DNA of 64,000 bases from Pseudomonas sp. P7548 (GCF_013386585.1 NZ_JACARO010000011.1:186001-250000); one strand, 5' to 3'. Shown: positions 10,431-24,950, numbered from the stretch's first letter. A program made the numbers and translations. The notes: generated by a model from the letters alone, not told the origin.

Positions 10431-10748
10431 GTTGGTCGCCCGGTTAACCGCTATCAAGCGGTGACTGGTAGGATGTCGCCGCGCGGGAGCTTGCTCCCGC
10501 GTTGGCGTGTCTGGGGTATGCGAATTTTTACAGCATGCGACAACGTGCGGATGCTGGCGGTGTGATCGGGAATGCTCCTGCTTTCCGAGCAGTAAATACC
10601 GCACTTTTGGCCGGGTACCTGGCTAAAAAGTAGTAATGACCAGGATCGTTGAATTGACGTGAGTTGGGTCCGGGCCTGTATTGGGGCTCAACGAGTTTGG
10701 CAAGGCTCAGGAGGGTCTGGCTGAACGTCCTTAAGAGTGCAAAGACTT
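10431..10748 (+). other. 318-bp dnaK-dnaJ intergenic region with REP-like hairpin
   Basis: The only clear structure is CGCGGGAGC-tt-GCTCCCGCG at 10482-10501, a perfect 9-bp stem with a 2-nt spacer, resembling the core of Pseudomonas REP palindromes. It has no U-run. I see no ORF, and no convincing second sigma32 promoter; a TTGAATTG at about 10647 lacks a matching -10. The hairpin may reduce dnaJ relative to dnaK. Confidence 0.6.
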
Positions 10749-12690
<1,942 letters not shown>

Positions 12691-12700
12691 TCAGTAGCTA

Positions 12701-12737
12701 AAACGGGGCCTCAAGCTTATGCTTAGGCCCCGTTTTT
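12701..12737 (+). terminator. Terminator after dapB
   Basis: The arms AAACGGGGCCT and AGGCCCCGTTT, extended by AAGC/GCTT around a short loop, are followed by a T-run. This ends the dnaJ-dapB unit before the carA leader. Confidence 0.92.
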
Positions 12738-12789
12738 ACCCGCTAAGCGACGTCCTGTCGCATTCCCCTGCCTTTAAGGCTCATTAGCG

Positions 12790-12838
12790 GTGGACCAAAA
12801 AAGCCTTTTTCTGTAAGCTACAGCTTTAGTGTGTCCAC
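12790..12838 (+). other. Structured segment upstream of carA
   Basis: GTGGAC (12790-12795) can pair with GTCCAC (12833-12838), enclosing an inner perfect stem-loop CTGTA-AGC-TACAG (12811-12823). It lies between the dapB terminator and the terminator-like hairpin before carA. Together these could form a regulated RNA leader; that role is inferred only from the fold. Confidence 0.4.
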
Positions 12839-12866
12839 TAAAAGCGCGCAGAATAATTCAGTGAAC

Positions 12867-12904
12867 AAGCGGGGTGACGTGTCCATACGTCACTCCGCTT
12901 TTTT
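12867..12904 (+). terminator. Terminator-like hairpin in carA leader (possible attenuator)
   Basis: A 14-bp stem, AAGCGGGGTGACGT / ACGTCACTCCGCTT with one G-U pair and a 6-nt loop, ends in a run of six T. It lies 45 bp before the carA start and more than 120 bp after the dapB terminator, so it does not belong to dapB. It either ends a short leader transcript or attenuates carA. Confidence 0.75.
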
Positions 12905-12949
12905 ACAACCTGCGATCGCCCTTTCAGGCTTTATTTACGGGAGGTCTTC

Positions 12950-14086
12950 TTGACTAAGCCAGCCATACTCGCCCTTGCTGATGGCAGCATTTTTCGCGGC
13001 GAAGCCATTGGAGCCGACGGTCAAACCGTTGGAGAGGTAGTGTTTAACACTGCCATGACCGGCTATCAGGAAATCCTTACCGATCCTTCCTACGCCCAAC
13101 AGATCGTTACCCTGACCTATCCGCACATCGGCAACACCGGTACTACACCGGAAGACGTCGAGTCTGATCGTGTCTGGTCGGCCGGTCTGGTGATTCGTGA
13201 CCTGCCACTGGTCGCGAGCAACTGGCGTAACACGATGTCGCTGTCCGATTACCTGAAAGCCAACAATGTTGTGGCGATCGCCGGTATCGATACGCGCCGC
13301 CTCACGCGTATCCTGCGTGAAAAAGGTTCGCAGAACGGCTGCATCATGGTCGGTGACAATATCTCCGAAGAGGCGGCGATCGCCGCAGCGCAAGGTTTCC
13401 CTGGCCTGAAAGGCATGGACCTGGCGAAAGTTGTCAGCGTTAAAGAGAAGTACGAGTGGCGCTCCACTGTCTGGGACTTGAAAACCGACAGTCACGCGAC
13501 CATCGAAGCCGCTGACCTGCCTTACCACGTGGTGGCCTACGACTACGGCGTCAAATACAACATCCTGCGCATGCTGGTCGAGCGCGGTTGCCGCGTGACC
13601 GTAGTGCCGGCGCAGACCCCGGCCAGCGACGTGCTCGCCCTGCAGCCAGACGGTGTGTTCCTGTCCAACGGCCCGGGCGATCCTGAGCCATGCGACTACG
13701 CCATCCAGGCTATCAAGGACGTACTGGAAACCGAGATTCCGGTATTCGGCATCTGTCTCGGTCACCAACTGCTGGCCCTGGCTTCCGGCGCCAAGACCCT
13801 GAAAATGGGCCACGGCCACCACGGTGCCAACCACCCTGTGCAGGACCTGGATACCGGCGTTGTGATGATCACCAGCCAGAACCACGGTTTTGCGGTAGAT
13901 GAAGCCACCTTGCCGAGCAACGTCCGTGCGATTCACAAGTCGCTGTTCGACGGCTCCCTGCAAGGTATCGAGCGCACCGACAAGAGCGCGTTCAGCTTCC
14001 AGGGCCACCCTGAAGCGAGCCCGGGCCCGAATGACGTAGCGCCGCTGTTCGACCGTTTCATCAATGAGATGGCCAAGCGACGCTGA
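12950..14086 (+). CDS. carA: Carbamoyl-phosphate synthase small subunit
   Basis: CarA hydrolyses glutamine and channels ammonia to CarB for carbamoyl phosphate, the shared precursor of arginine and pyrimidines. The 378-residue protein has the N-terminal CPSase domain ([25 protein letters not shown]) and a class I glutamine amidotransferase domain with the nucleophile Cys269 in FGICLGHQ and the His/Glu pair in [10 protein letters not shown]. The start is a TTG behind GGGAGG, as I recall for P. aeruginosa carA. In P. aeruginosa an extra ORF lies between carA and carB; here there is none. Confidence 0.97.
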   Translation: MTKPAILALADGSIFRGEAIGADGQTVGEVVFNTAMTGYQEILTDPSYAQQIVTLTYPHIGNTGTTPEDVESDRVWSAGLVIRDLPLVASNWRNTMSLSDYLKANNVVAIAGIDTRRLTRILREKGSQNGCIMVGDNISEEAAIAAAQGFPGLKGMDLAKVVSVKEKYEWRSTVWDLKTDSHATIEAADLPYHVVAYDYGVKYNILRMLVERGCRVTVVPAQTPASDVLALQPDGVFLSNGPGDPEPCDYAIQAIKDVLETEIPVFGICLGHQLLALASGAKTLKMGHGHHGANHPVQDLDTGVVMITSQNHGFAVDEATLPSNVRAIHKSLFDGSLQGIERTDKSAFSFQGHPEASPGPNDVAPLFDRFINEMAKRR

Positions 14087-14095
14087 GTGAGTGGT

Positions 14096-14130
14096 CTGCG
14101 GGTGGCCCCGAGCACCGGTGGCCCCCGCAG
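14096..14130 (+). other. Hairpin in the carA-carB gap
   Basis: CTGCGGG (14096-14102) pairs with CCCGCAG (14124-14130), extended inward by GGCC/GGCC with a bulged T. It occupies the middle of the 105-bp gap and lacks a U-run. It may be an mRNA processing or stabilising element. Confidence 0.5.
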
Positions 14131-14191
14131 GCTCTTCAAAGATTGTTCAAGACGGCTTGCCGACTGACCTGCGGATTTGAGTGACAAACCC

Positions 14192-17100
14192 ATGCCAAAA
14201 CGTACAGACATAAAAAGCATCCTGATTCTCGGCGCTGGCCCGATCGTGATCGGCCAGGCCTGCGAATTCGACTACTCCGGCGCCCAGGCCTGTAAAGCCC
14301 TGCGCGAAGAGGGCTATCGCGTCATCCTGGTGAACTCCAACCCGGCCACCATCATGACCGACCCGGCCATGGCCGACGCCACCTACATCGAGCCGATCAA
14401 GTGGCAGACCGTTGCCAAGATCATCGAAAAAGAGCGTCCGGACGCACTGCTGCCAACCATGGGTGGCCAGACTGCACTGAACTGCGCCCTGGACCTGGAG
14501 CGCGAAGGCGTCCTGGAAAAATTCGGCGTAGAGATGATCGGTGCCAACGCCGACACCATCGACAAGGCTGAAGACCGTTCGCGTTTCGACAAGGCCATGA
14601 AATCCATCGGCCTGGCGTGCCCGCGTTCCGGTATCGCCCACAGCATGGAAGAAGCCAATGCGGTCCTCGAGACCCTGGGCTTCCCGTGCATTATCCGTCC
14701 GTCCTTCACCATGGGCGGCACCGGTGGCGGTATCGCTTACAACCGTGAAGAGTTCGAAGAAATCTGCGCCCGTGGCCTGGACCTGTCGCCGACCAAAGAG
14801 CTGCTGATCGACGAATCCCTGATCGGCTGGAAAGAATATGAGATGGAGGTTGTCCGCGATAAGAAGGACAACTGCATCATCGTCTGCTCCATCGAAAACT
14901 TTGACCCGATGGGCGTGCACACCGGTGACTCCATCACCGTGGCTCCAGCGCAGACCCTGACTGACAAGGAATACCAGATCCTGCGTAACGCCTCCCTGGC
15001 GGTACTGCGCGAGATCGGCGTGGAAACCGGCGGTTCCAACGTTCAGTTCGGCATCTGCCCGAACACCGGCCGCATGGTCGTGATCGAGATGAACCCACGG
15101 GTTTCCCGTTCGTCGGCCCTGGCTTCGAAAGCCACCGGCTTCCCGATCGCCAAGGTCGCGGCCAAGCTGGCGGTGGGTTACACCCTGGATGAGCTGTCGA
15201 ACGACATCACCGGTGGCAAGACCCCGGCGTCCTTCGAACCGTCCATCGACTACGTCGTCACCAAGCTGCCACGTTTTGCCTTCGAGAAATTCGCCAAGGC
15301 CGACGCCCGCCTGACCACCCAAATGAAGTCGGTGGGTGAAGTCATGGCCATCGGCCGTACCTTCCAGGAATCCCTGCAGAAAGCCCTGCGTGGCCTGGAA
15401 GTGGGCGTTTGCGGCCTGGACGAGAAGCTCGACCTGGCCAACCCGGAAAGCATGAGTGTGCTCAAGCGTGAGCTGACCGTGCCGGGCGCCGAGCGTATCT
15501 GGTACGTCGCAGATGCCTTCCGTGCGGGCATGACCGTCGAAGATATCTTTGGCATGAACATGATTGACCCGTGGTTCCTGGTGCAGATCGAAGATCTGAT
15601 CAAGGAAGAAGAGAAGGTCAAGACCCTGGGGCTGGCCAGCATCGACCGCGACATGATGTTCCGTCTCAAGCGCAAGGGCTTCTCCGACCAGCGTCTGGCC
15701 AAGCTGCTGGGTGTGACCGAGAAGAACCTGCGTACCCATCGCCACAAGCTGGAGATCTTCCCGGTCTACAAGCGCGTTGACACCTGCGCCGCCGAGTTCT
15801 CCACCGACACCGCCTACCTGTACTCCACCTACGAGGAAGAGTGCGAAGCAGCGCCGTCGGGTCGCGACAAGATCATGATCCTGGGCGGCGGTCCTAACCG
15901 TATCGGCCAGGGTATCGAGTTTGACTACTGCTGCGTACACGCCGCCCTCGCCCTGCGCGAAGACGGGTACGAGACCATCATGGTCAACTGCAACCCGGAA
16001 ACCGTTTCCACCGACTACGACACTTCCGATCGCCTTTACTTCGAGCCAGTGACCCTGGAAGACGTACTGGAAATCGTGCGCGTCGAGAAGCCAAAGGGTG
16101 TGATCGTCCAGTACGGCGGCCAAACCCCGCTGAAATTGGCTCGCGCCCTGGAAGCGGCCGGCGTGCCGATCATCGGCACCAGCCCTGACGCCATCGACCG
16201 TGCCGAAGACCGTGAGCGCTTCCAGCAGATGGTTGAGCGCCTGAACCTGCGTCAGCCGCCAAACGCCACCGTGCGCAGCGAAGACGAAGCCATCCGTGCA
16301 GCCAGCAAGATCGGCTATCCGCTGGTGGTGCGTCCGTCCTACGTACTGGGCGGCCGTGCGATGGAAATCGTCTACGAAGAAGAAGAGCTCAAGCGCTACC
16401 TGCGTGACGCGGTGAAAGTCTCCAACGACAGCCCAGTGCTGCTGGACCACTTCCTCAACTGCGCCATCGAGATGGACGTGGACGCTGTTTGCGACGGCAC
16501 CGACGTGGTGATCGGCGCGATCATGCAGCACATCGAACAGGCGGGCGTTCACTCCGGTGACTCGGCTTGCTCGCTGCCACCGTACTCGCTGCCGGCGCAC
16601 ATCCAGGACGTGATGCGCGACCAGGTCAAGAAAATGGCCTTGGAATTGGGCGTGGTCGGCCTGATGAACGTACAGTTGGCGCTGCAAGGCGAAGACATCT
16701 ACGTCATCGAAGTCAACCCGCGTGCTTCCCGTACCGTGCCGTTTGTTTCCAAGTGCATCGGTGTGTCCCTGGCCATGATCGCTGCGCGCGTGATGGCTGG
16801 TAAGACCCTGAAGGAAATCGGCTTCACCAAGGAAATCATTCCTAACTTCTACAGCGTGAAAGAGGCGGTGTTCCCATTCGCCAAATTCCCGGGTGTGGAC
16901 CCGATCCTGGGCCCAGAGATGAAGTCCACCGGTGAAGTGATGGGTGTGGGTGACACCTTCGGTGAAGCGTTCGCCAAGGCCCAGATGGGCGCCAGCGAAG
17001 TGCTGCCGACCGGCGGTACAGCCTTCATCAGCGTGCGTGACGACGACAAGCCTCTGGTTGCGGGTGTGGCCCGTGATCTGATCAACTTGGGCTTCGAAGT

Positions 17101-17413
17101 CGTGGCCACCGCCGGGACCGCCAAGCTGATCGAAGCGGCCGGCCTGAAAGTGCGTCGCGTGAACAAGGTGACGGAAGGCCGTCCGCACGTGGTCGACATG
17201 ATCAAGAATGACGAAGTCACCTTGATCATCAACACCACTGAAGGTCGCCAGTCGATCGCGGACTCTTACTCCATCCGTCGTAACGCCTTGCAGCACAAGA
17301 TCTACTGCACCACTACCATTGCTGCTGGCGAAGCCATCTGCGAAGCGCTCAAGTTCGGTCCGGAAAAAACCGTGCGTCGCTTGCAGGATCTACACGCAGG
17401 ATTGAAGGCATGA
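14192..17413 (+). CDS. carB: Carbamoyl-phosphate synthase large subunit
   Basis: CarB makes carbamoyl phosphate from ammonia, bicarbonate and two ATP. The 1073-residue protein has two homologous halves, each with an ATP-grasp fold: the first opens [21 protein letters not shown] and the second [19 protein letters not shown], the visible trace of the family's ancient duplication. The C-terminal MGS-like allosteric domain (about 935 onward) includes the [12 protein letters not shown] segment. I start at ATG 14192 (MPKRTDIKS); a TTG at 14177 would add five residues. The end overlaps greA by 4 bp. Confidence 0.98.
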   Translation: MPKRTDIKSILILGAGPIVIGQACEFDYSGAQACKALREEGYRVILVNSNPATIMTDPAMADATYIEPIKWQTVAKIIEKERPDALLPTMGGQTALNCALDLEREGVLEKFGVEMIGANADTIDKAEDRSRFDKAMKSIGLACPRSGIAHSMEEANAVLETLGFPCIIRPSFTMGGTGGGIAYNREEFEEICARGLDLSPTKELLIDESLIGWKEYEMEVVRDKKDNCIIVCSIENFDPMGVHTGDSITVAPAQTLTDKEYQILRNASLAVLREIGVETGGSNVQFGICPNTGRMVVIEMNPRVSRSSALASKATGFPIAKVAAKLAVGYTLDELSNDITGGKTPASFEPSIDYVVTKLPRFAFEKFAKADARLTTQMKSVGEVMAIGRTFQESLQKALRGLEVGVCGLDEKLDLANPESMSVLKRELTVPGAERIWYVADAFRAGMTVEDIFGMNMIDPWFLVQIEDLIKEEEKVKTLGLASIDRDMMFRLKRKGFSDQRLAKLLGVTEKNLRTHRHKLEIFPVYKRVDTCAAEFSTDTAYLYSTYEEECEAAPSGRDKIMILGGGPNRIGQGIEFDYCCVHAALALREDGYETIMVNCNPETVSTDYDTSDRLYFEPVTLEDVLEIVRVEKPKGVIVQYGGQTPLKLARALEAAGVPIIGTSPDAIDRAEDRERFQQMVERLNLRQPPNATVRSEDEAIRAASKIGYPLVVRPSYVLGGRAMEIVYEEEELKRYLRDAVKVSNDSPVLLDHFLNCAIEMDVDAVCDGTDVVIGAIMQHIEQAGVHSGDSACSLPPYSLPAHIQDVMRDQVKKMALELGVVGLMNVQLALQGEDIYVIEVNPRASRTVPFVSKCIGVSLAMIAARVMAGKTLKEIGFTKEIIPNFYSVKEAVFPFAKFPGVDPILGPEMKSTGEVMGVGDTFGEAFAKAQMGASEVLPTGGTAFISVRDDDKPLVAGVARDLINLGFEVVATAGTAKLIEAAGLKVRRVNKVTEGRPHVVDMIKNDEVTLIINTTEGRQSIADSYSIRRNALQHKIYCTTTIAAGEAICEALKFGPEKTVRRLQDLHAGLKA

Positions 17414-17886
17414 CCAAATACCCAATGACCGTCCAGGGCTTCAAGGCCCTGGAAGAGGAGCACGCCCATCTGACCAAGGTCGTACGTCCAAAACTGAGCC
17501 AGGACATCGGTACGGCCCGCGAGCTGGGTGACCTCAAGGAAAACGCCGAATACCACGCTGCTCGCGAGCAGCAGGGTATGGTCGAGGCGCGTATCCGTGA
17601 CATCGAAGGCCGCCTGCAGAACTCGGTGGTCATCGATGTGACGACTATTCCGAAGACCGGCAAGGTGATTTTCGGTACGACCGTGGAAATCGCCAACGTT
17701 GAAACTGACGAAAGCGTGGTTTACCACATCGTGGGCGAAGACGAGGCTGACTTTAAACTCGGCAAAATCTCCGTTGGCTCGCCACTGGCCCGCGCCTTGA
17801 TTGCCAAGGAAGAGGGTGATGTGGTGACCGTCAAGACGCCTGGCGGCGTGACCGAGTACGAGATTGTTGAAGTTCGTCACGTCTGA
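17410..17886 (+). CDS. greA: Transcript cleavage factor GreA
   Basis: GreA rescues backtracked RNA polymerase by stimulating cleavage of the RNA 3' end. The 158-residue protein has an N-terminal coiled coil whose tip carries the acidic motif [16 protein letters not shown] (catalytic Asp/Glu), and a C-terminal FKBP-like domain ([20 protein letters not shown]). Its ATGA start overlaps the carB stop, so it is the last gene of a carA-carB-greA operon, as known in P. aeruginosa. Confidence 0.97.
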   Translation: MTKYPMTVQGFKALEEEHAHLTKVVRPKLSQDIGTARELGDLKENAEYHAAREQQGMVEARIRDIEGRLQNSVVIDVTTIPKTGKVIFGTTVEIANVETDESVVYHIVGEDEADFKLGKISVGSPLARALIAKEEGDVVTVKTPGGVTEYEIVEVRHV

Positions 17887-17892
17887 AAGACG

Positions 17893-17913
17893 GCGCCCGC
17901 TTCGTGCGGGCGC
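17893..17913 (+). other. GC-rich hairpin between greA and the next ORF
   Basis: GCGCCCGC-ttcgt-GCGGGCGC is a perfect 8-bp stem. It starts 7 nt after the greA stop and ends one base before the next start codon, so it covers the place where a ribosome binding site would be. No U-run follows. Confidence 0.7.
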
Positions 17914-17914
17914 T

Positions 17915-18319
17915 ATGCTGTGGCAGCTCGCCCAGATGCTTTGGGTGGGCGGCCTATGGCTGTTGCATATTGGTGTTTTGCCGGCGTTGGGCCTGATTGG
18001 CCTGGCGCCGTTGCTGATCGATGAGATCGACGGATTACTGAGTGCGCTGCTGGTGGGTTTTGCGGCGGCGTGCGTAATTCTCCAGGCGCTGGTGCTGATC
18101 AAGGCTGAAGGTCTGGGGAGTTTGTGGCGGGATATTCGCGGCCAACTGCTGTTGATGGCGCTGTATGCGTGCGCAATGTTTTGCGCGGTGCATGTCTGGC
18201 TGCCGGAAGCGTTGCGCTGGCAGCTATTCAGCTATCTTGTGCTAGGGTTTTCCGGCCTGGTGCTGGTTATACAGCCGGCGCCCGGGTGGAGTGGCGGGGC
18301 GCGCGAAGCACGCCCGTGA
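17915..18319 (+). CDS. Small inner-membrane protein, DUF4149-like
   Basis: The 134-residue protein has four likely membrane helices: MLWVGGLWLLHIGVLPALGL, the LLSALLVGFAAACVILQALVLI stretch, LLLMALYACAMFCAVHVWL, and the FSYLVLGFSGLVLVI stretch. I believe it belongs to the DUF4149 family of unknown function found after greA in pseudomonads. The chosen ATG has no ribosome binding site because a strong hairpin abuts it; ATG 17936 or a TTG at 17864 inside greA are alternatives. Expression probably depends on readthrough and coupling from greA. It converges on yhbY with only 9 bp between. Confidence 0.7.
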   Translation: MLWQLAQMLWVGGLWLLHIGVLPALGLIGLAPLLIDEIDGLLSALLVGFAAACVILQALVLIKAEGLGSLWRDIRGQLLLMALYACAMFCAVHVWLPEALRWQLFSYLVLGFSGLVLVIQPAPGWSGGAREARP

Positions 18320-18328
18320 CCCTTTGAA

Positions 18329-18637
18329 TCATTTGAAGCGATGAACGTTCGACAGTTGCTTGTTGACGCTGAAGTTCTTGCGATGCAGCAGCGCCATCTT
18401 GCCGATGACCTGGACCAGGTCCGCTTTGCCAACCTTGCACAGTTCTGCAATGGCAGCCAGGCGCGCCTCGCGGTCGAGGATGTTGACCTTGATCTTGATC
18501 AATTCGTGATCGTTCAGCGCGCGCTCGAATTCGGCTAACACACCTTCAGTCAAACCGTTGTCTGCCACAATCAGAACTGGTTTCAGATGGTGGCCAATGG
18601 ATTTGTACTGTTTCTTCTGCTCTTGAGTGAGCGGCAT
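18329..18637 (-). CDS. yhbY: CRM-domain RNA-binding protein YhbY
   Basis: YhbY-type proteins bind pre-50S ribosomal particles through a CRM domain. The 102-residue protein begins MPLTQEQKKQYKSIGHHLKP and contains the conserved ALNDHELIKIKVN segment and the GxxG-like loop in CKVGKADLVQVIGKMALLHR. The length and full-domain coverage fit the family. It is divergent from rlmE, another 50S maturation gene. Confidence 0.93.
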   Translation of the reverse strand: MPLTQEQKKQYKSIGHHLKPVLIVADNGLTEGVLAEFERALNDHELIKIKVNILDREARLAAIAELCKVGKADLVQVIGKMALLHRKNFSVNKQLSNVHRFK

Positions 18638-18742
18638 AATCTGACCCCTGCGTCTGATCTTGTAAAAAGCGGCGGCCAGTTTACCCGAGGGAGTCCGGGA
18701 CCGCCCAGTTAATCACGACCCGTTTTATTTTCGAGGTGGCCC

Positions 18743-19393
18743 GTGGCCCGTTCCAAAACTAGCCTTAAGTGGCTGCAAGAGCATTTCAACGATCCTTACG
18801 TCAAAAAGGCGCAGAAGGACGGTTACCGTTCCCGGGCCAGCTACAAGCTGCTGGAGCTCCAGGACAAGGACAAATTGTTTCGCCCCGGCATGAGCGTCAT
18901 CGACCTGGGTGCCGCCCCGGGTGGCTGGTCCCAGGTGGCCAGTCGTCTGATTGGTGGGCAAGGCCGGTTGATCGCATCCGACATCCTTGAGATGGACAGC
19001 ATCCCGGACGTGACCTTCGTTCATGGCGACTTCACCCAGGACGCCGTACTCGCCGAGATTCTGGAGGCCGTGGGAAATTCGCAGGTAGACCTTGTGATTT
19101 CCGACATGGCCCCCAATATGAGTGGATTACCGGCTGTTGATATGCCGCGAGCCATGTTCCTGTGCGAGTTGGCGCTGGATCTGGCGGGGCGGGTATTGCG
19201 TCCGGGTGGTGATTTTCTGGTCAAGGTCTTCCAGGGTGAAGGCTTCGACGAGTACCACAAGAACATCCGCAAGCTGTTCGACAAGGTGCAAATGCGCAAA
19301 CCGGACTCTTCCCGGGACCGGTCTCGCGAGCAATACCTGTTGGCGCGGGGGTTCCGTGGCATCGAAGGCGCCGCCAGCGATGAGCGTCTTTAA
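18743..19393 (+). CDS. rlmE: 23S rRNA 2'-O-methyltransferase RlmE (FtsJ/RrmJ)
   Basis: RlmE methylates U2552 in the peptidyl-transferase A loop late in 50S assembly. The 216-residue protein has [17 protein letters not shown] (catalytic Lys region), SAM-binding [15 protein letters not shown], the [14 protein letters not shown] motif and [10 protein letters not shown]. The start is a GTG behind GAGG; no in-frame ATG precedes the conserved RSRASYK. In E. coli rlmE and ftsH form a heat-shock operon; here ftsH follows after 191 bp. Confidence 0.96.
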   Translation: MARSKTSLKWLQEHFNDPYVKKAQKDGYRSRASYKLLELQDKDKLFRPGMSVIDLGAAPGGWSQVASRLIGGQGRLIASDILEMDSIPDVTFVHGDFTQDAVLAEILEAVGNSQVDLVISDMAPNMSGLPAVDMPRAMFLCELALDLAGRVLRPGGDFLVKVFQGEGFDEYHKNIRKLFDKVQMRKPDSSRDRSREQYLLARGFRGIEGAASDERL

Positions 19394-19584
19394 AGGTTTG
19401 AAGGGAGTCGATAGGTTTTTTTATATCGCTTTCGTCACGAAGCTTTACGAATATTGTGTAGTCAAAGTTTCACAAAGGGTTACAGACGGCGCCTGCCAGA
19501 GTTGTAGGTAATGTAGTAAGTTAGGCCGGTGAATATCATGCGAAGCGCGCGCCAGTAGCGGAGCTTGCTTCAGAGGGTAGTTAA

Positions 19585-21504
<1,920 letters not shown>

Positions 21505-21512
21505 GGCTTGAA

Positions 21513-22364
21513 ATGACTTCTGTGTTGTCCTCCACCCGGTTGCCTTGCGGCAATCGGGTTCTTGATTTGGCCCATACGCACGTCATGGGCATTCTCAATG
21601 TAACCCCCGATTCCTTTTCCGATGGCGGCCGTTTCAGCCAGCTTGATGCAGCTTTGCGTCATGCCGAGGCGATGGTGACGGCTGGCGCGACCTTGATCGA
21701 TGTCGGTGGTGAGTCGACTCGTCCCGGCGCCCGCGTGGTCTCTCCTTTGGAGGAGTTGGAGCGGGTGGCGCCTATCGTCGAGCGGATTGCTCGAGAGTTG
21801 GACGTGATCATTTCAGTTGATACCTCAACGCCAGCTGTAATGCGTGAAACTGCGCGCCTGGGTGCTGGGTTGATCAACGATGTGCGCTCCCTCCAGCGCG
21901 AGGGTGCCTTGGATGCTGCTGCAGCGACCGGGTTGCCGGTATGCCTGATGCACATGCTGGGCGAGCCCGGAAATATGCAAGACAGCCCGCACTATGACGA
22001 TCTTGTGGGTGAGGTCAGTGGCTTCCTGGCTGAGCGGGTCGTGCAGTGCGCTGCGGTCGGGATTCCTGCGGAAAAGATCATCCTTGATCCGGGATTTGGT
22101 TTCGCCAAGACCCTGCAACACAATTTAAGCCTGTTCAAGCACATGGAGTCCTTGCATGCCCTTGGTCGGCCCTTGTTGGTCGGCGTTTCGCGCAAGAGCA
22201 TGATAGGGCTGGCTTTGAACCGTCCGGTGGGTGAGCGACTGTATGGCGGCCTTGCGCTGGCGGCGCTGGCGGTAACCAAGGGCGCGCGTATCTTGCGTGT
22301 GCATGATGTCGCCGAGACTGTGGACGTGGTGCGTATGATTGCCGCTGTAGAATCAGCCGAATAA
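21513..22364 (+). CDS. folP: Dihydropteroate synthase
   Basis: FolP condenses p-aminobenzoate with the pterin pyrophosphate made by FolK to give dihydropteroate; it is the sulfonamide target. The 283-residue TIM-barrel protein has the signature [18 protein letters not shown], the pABA loop [12 protein letters not shown], the [11 protein letters not shown] segment and [10 protein letters not shown]. It begins 9 bp after ftsH and is followed closely by glmM, matching the ftsH-folP-glmM order of E. coli. Confidence 0.97.
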   Translation: MTSVLSSTRLPCGNRVLDLAHTHVMGILNVTPDSFSDGGRFSQLDAALRHAEAMVTAGATLIDVGGESTRPGARVVSPLEELERVAPIVERIARELDVIISVDTSTPAVMRETARLGAGLINDVRSLQREGALDAAAATGLPVCLMHMLGEPGNMQDSPHYDDLVGEVSGFLAERVVQCAAVGIPAEKIILDPGFGFAKTLQHNLSLFKHMESLHALGRPLLVGVSRKSMIGLALNRPVGERLYGGLALAALAVTKGARILRVHDVAETVDVVRMIAAVESAE

Positions 22365-22380
22365 GAATGATGGAGCACTT

Positions 22381-23718
22381 ATGACTAAAAAATACTTTGG
22401 CACCGACGGTATCCGTGGTCGGGTCGGCGAGTTTCCTATTACTCCTGATTTCATGCTCAAGCTCGGTTGGGCGGCAGGTATGGCGTTCCGCAGCATGGGC
22501 GCATGCCGCATCCTGGTGGGCAAGGACACCCGTATTTCGGGTTACATGTTTGAATCTGCACTGGAGGCCGGTTTGTCCGCTGCCGGTGCTGACGTAATGC
22601 TGCTGGGCCCTATGCCGACGCCGGCGATCGCTTACCTGACGCGTACCTTTCACGCTGAAGCCGGTATCGTGATCAGTGCCTCGCACAACCCTCATGATGA
22701 CAATGGCATCAAGTTCTTCTCGGGCCAAGGCACCAAGCTGCCAGACGAGATCGAGTTGATGATTGAAGAGCTGCTGGATGCGCCGATGACGGTGGTGGAT
22801 TCCAGCAAGCTGGGCAAGGTGTCGCGCATCAATGACGCTTCCGGCCGCTATATCGAGTTCTGCAAGAGCAGCGTGCCGACCAGCACCAATTTTGCCGGTC
22901 TGAAAATTGTTGTCGACTGTGCTCACGGCGCTACCTACAAGGTCGCGCCGAGTGTGTTCAAGGAGCTGGGCGCCGATGTGACGGTGCTGTCGGCTCAGCC
23001 AAATGGTTTGAACATCAACGAAAACTGTGGCTCCACCCATACAGAGCAACTGCAGGCGGCCGTACTGGCTGAGCATGCGGATCTCGGTATCGCCTTCGAT
23101 GGTGATGGCGATCGCGTGCTGATGGTTGATCACACCGGCGCTGTGGTGGACGGTGATGAGTTATTGTTCATCATTGCTCGCGACCTGCATGAGCGGGGCA
23201 AGCTGCAAGGCGGCGTCGTGGGTACGCTGATGAGCAACCTTGGGCTGGAACTGGCCCTGGCAGATTTAGGTATTCCTTTCGTTCGTGCGAATGTGGGCGA
23301 CCGTTATGTGATCGCAGAACTGTTGGAGCGCAACTGGCAGGTGGGGGGTGAAAACTCCGGGCACGTTGTGTGCTTCCATCACACCACGACGGGCGATGCC
23401 ATTATTGCCGCGCTGCAGGTTTTGCTGTCCTTGCGTCGTCGTGAAGAAAGCCTTGCCCAGGCCCGCCAGGCGCTGCGCAAGTGCCCTCAAGTGTTGCTCA
23501 ATGTGCGCTTCTCGGGCGGTGAAAACCCGATCGAGCATCCGGCTGTCAAAGAGGCCTGCGAGCGTGTGACCCTGGCAATGGCGGGGCGTGGGCGGGTGCT
23601 GCTGCGCAAGTCCGGCACAGAGCCTTTGGTGCGTGTCATGGTCGAAGGCGACGACGAAACACAGGTTCGCGGCCATGCCGAAGACCTGGCAAAACTGGTA
23701 ACTGAAGTTTGCGCCTGA
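22381..23718 (+). CDS. glmM: Phosphoglucosamine mutase
   Basis: GlmM converts glucosamine-6-phosphate to glucosamine-1-phosphate for UDP-GlcNAc, peptidoglycan and LPS. The 445-residue protein starts [14 protein letters not shown]. It has the phosphoserine loop [16 protein letters not shown] with catalytic Ser101, the magnesium site FDGDGDR at about 240-246, and the sugar-binding GGENSGH. The C-terminal phosphate-binding [15 protein letters not shown] completes the alpha-D-phosphohexomutase layout. It lies 16 bp after folP. Confidence 0.98.
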   Translation: MTKKYFGTDGIRGRVGEFPITPDFMLKLGWAAGMAFRSMGACRILVGKDTRISGYMFESALEAGLSAAGADVMLLGPMPTPAIAYLTRTFHAEAGIVISASHNPHDDNGIKFFSGQGTKLPDEIELMIEELLDAPMTVVDSSKLGKVSRINDASGRYIEFCKSSVPTSTNFAGLKIVVDCAHGATYKVAPSVFKELGADVTVLSAQPNGLNINENCGSTHTEQLQAAVLAEHADLGIAFDGDGDRVLMVDHTGAVVDGDELLFIIARDLHERGKLQGGVVGTLMSNLGLELALADLGIPFVRANVGDRYVIAELLERNWQVGGENSGHVVCFHHTTTGDAIIAALQVLLSLRRREESLAQARQALRKCPQVLLNVRFSGGENPIEHPAVKEACERVTLAMAGRGRVLLRKSGTEPLVRVMVEGDDETQVRGHAEDLAKLVTEVCA

Positions 23719-23784
23719 ATTCGGCTTGCCAGTGGTGATGTGGTTGGGTAACATCTGCGCCCACTTTGACCGACGAGGTACAGC

Positions 23785-24540
23785 ATGCGTCGCACTATGG
23801 TAGCTGGTAACTGGAAGATGCACGGTACCCGCGCCAGTGTCGCCGAGCTGATCAACGGCCTTCGTCACTTGGCCTTGCCAAGCGGTGTCGATGTCGCGGT
23901 TTTCCCACCTTGCTTGCATATCAACCAAGTGGTTGATGGCTTGAAAGGCAAGTCGATCCAGGTCGGCGCGCAGAACTCTGCGGTGGAGCCGATGCAAGGT
24001 GCGTTGACCGGTGAGATTTCGCCGAGTCAGCTGGTTGATGCGGGTTGTTCCTATGTGCTCGTCGGGCACTCCGAGCGCCGTCAGATGATGGGCGAGCGTG
24101 ATGGGACACTCAATCGCAAGTTCGCAGCGGCACAGGCTTGTGGCTTGATTCCAGTGTTGTGCGTAGGGGAGACCCTTGCAGAGCGCGAATCGGGCAAGAC
24201 TCTTGAAGTTGTCTCGCGTCAGCTGGGCAGCATCATCGAGGAGCTGGGTGTTGGTGCGTTTGCAAAGGCAGTAATTGCTTACGAGCCGGTCTGGGCCATT
24301 GGTACCGGGCTGACTGCTACACCGCAACAGGCGCAGGATGTGCACGCAGCCATCCGCGCACAGTTGGCGGCAGAGAATTCTGAGGTCGCGCAAGGTGTGC
24401 GGCTTCTATACGGCGGCAGCGTGAAGGCGGCCAATGCGGTCGAACTGTTCGGCATGCCGGATATCGATGGGGGGCTCATTGGTGGAGCTTCCCTGAATGC
24501 AGATGAGTTCGGTGCGATCTGTCGCGCCGCGGGAAACTGA
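23785..24540 (+). CDS. tpiA: Triosephosphate isomerase
   Basis: TpiA interconverts dihydroxyacetone phosphate and glyceraldehyde-3-phosphate. The 251-residue TIM barrel has catalytic Asn9/Lys11 in VAGNWKMHG, the catalytic His in [10 protein letters not shown], the catalytic Glu in [11 protein letters not shown] followed by the flexible phosphate-gripping loop, and the YGGSVKAAN phosphate site. secG starts 4 bp after its stop, so the two are tightly coupled. Confidence 0.98.
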   Translation: MRRTMVAGNWKMHGTRASVAELINGLRHLALPSGVDVAVFPPCLHINQVVDGLKGKSIQVGAQNSAVEPMQGALTGEISPSQLVDAGCSYVLVGHSERRQMMGERDGTLNRKFAAAQACGLIPVLCVGETLAERESGKTLEVVSRQLGSIIEELGVGAFAKAVIAYEPVWAIGTGLTATPQQAQDVHAAIRAQLAAENSEVAQGVRLLYGGSVKAANAVELFGMPDIDGGLIGGASLNADEFGAICRAAGN

Positions 24541-24544
24541 AAAA

Positions 24545-24928
24545 ATGCTGGAAACAGTCGTAGTCGTTTTTCATCTGTTGGCTGCCCTGGGCGTAGTTGC
24601 CCTGGTTTTGTTGCAACAGGGTAAAGGTGCGGATGCTGGTGCGTCTTTCGGTGCAGGTGCTTCAAATACTGTGTTCGGAAGCCAAGGTTCCTCTACCTTT
24701 CTTAGTAAGTTTACTGCTATACTTGCCGCAGGTTTCTTCATAACCAGCTTAGGGTTAGGTTACTTTGCTAAAGAGAAAGCTCATGTGCTGACTCAAGTAG
24801 GTTTGCCAAACCCAGCGGTGTTGGAAGTACCAAAAGCAAAACCGGCTTCTGATGATGTCCCGGTGCTTCAAGAGCAAAAGTCGGCTACTCCAGCGACTGA
24901 CGTACCTCCAGCTCAAGAGCAAAAGTAA
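24545..24928 (+). CDS. secG: Preprotein translocase subunit SecG
   Basis: SecG is an accessory subunit of the SecYEG channel. The 127-residue protein has two membrane helices ([21 protein letters not shown] and [19 protein letters not shown]) joined by the conserved loop [32 protein letters not shown]. The C-terminal tail is a disordered Pro/Glu/Gln stretch with two similar units, [10 protein letters not shown] and [13 protein letters not shown] 24545 gives MLETVVVV; longer reading into tpiA is not supported. tRNA-Leu follows 22 bp downstream and is probably cut from the same transcript. Confidence 0.95.
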   Translation: MLETVVVVFHLLAALGVVALVLLQQGKGADAGASFGAGASNTVFGSQGSSTFLSKFTAILAAGFFITSLGLGYFAKEKAHVLTQVGLPNPAVLEVPKAKPASDDVPVLQEQKSATPATDVPPAQEQK

Positions 24929-24950
24929 GAAGGGTTGTAAGCGCTGTATT

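Noticed and set aside
10640..10680. Second sigma32 promoter before dnaJ
   Set aside because: The -35-like TTGAA has no CCCCAT-type -10 at proper spacing.
14147..17296. Long minus-strand open frame of about 1050 codons opposite carB
   Set aside because: It mirrors the high-GC codon pattern of carB, has a low-complexity His/Gln/Val-rich composition, and carB is unmistakable on the other strand.
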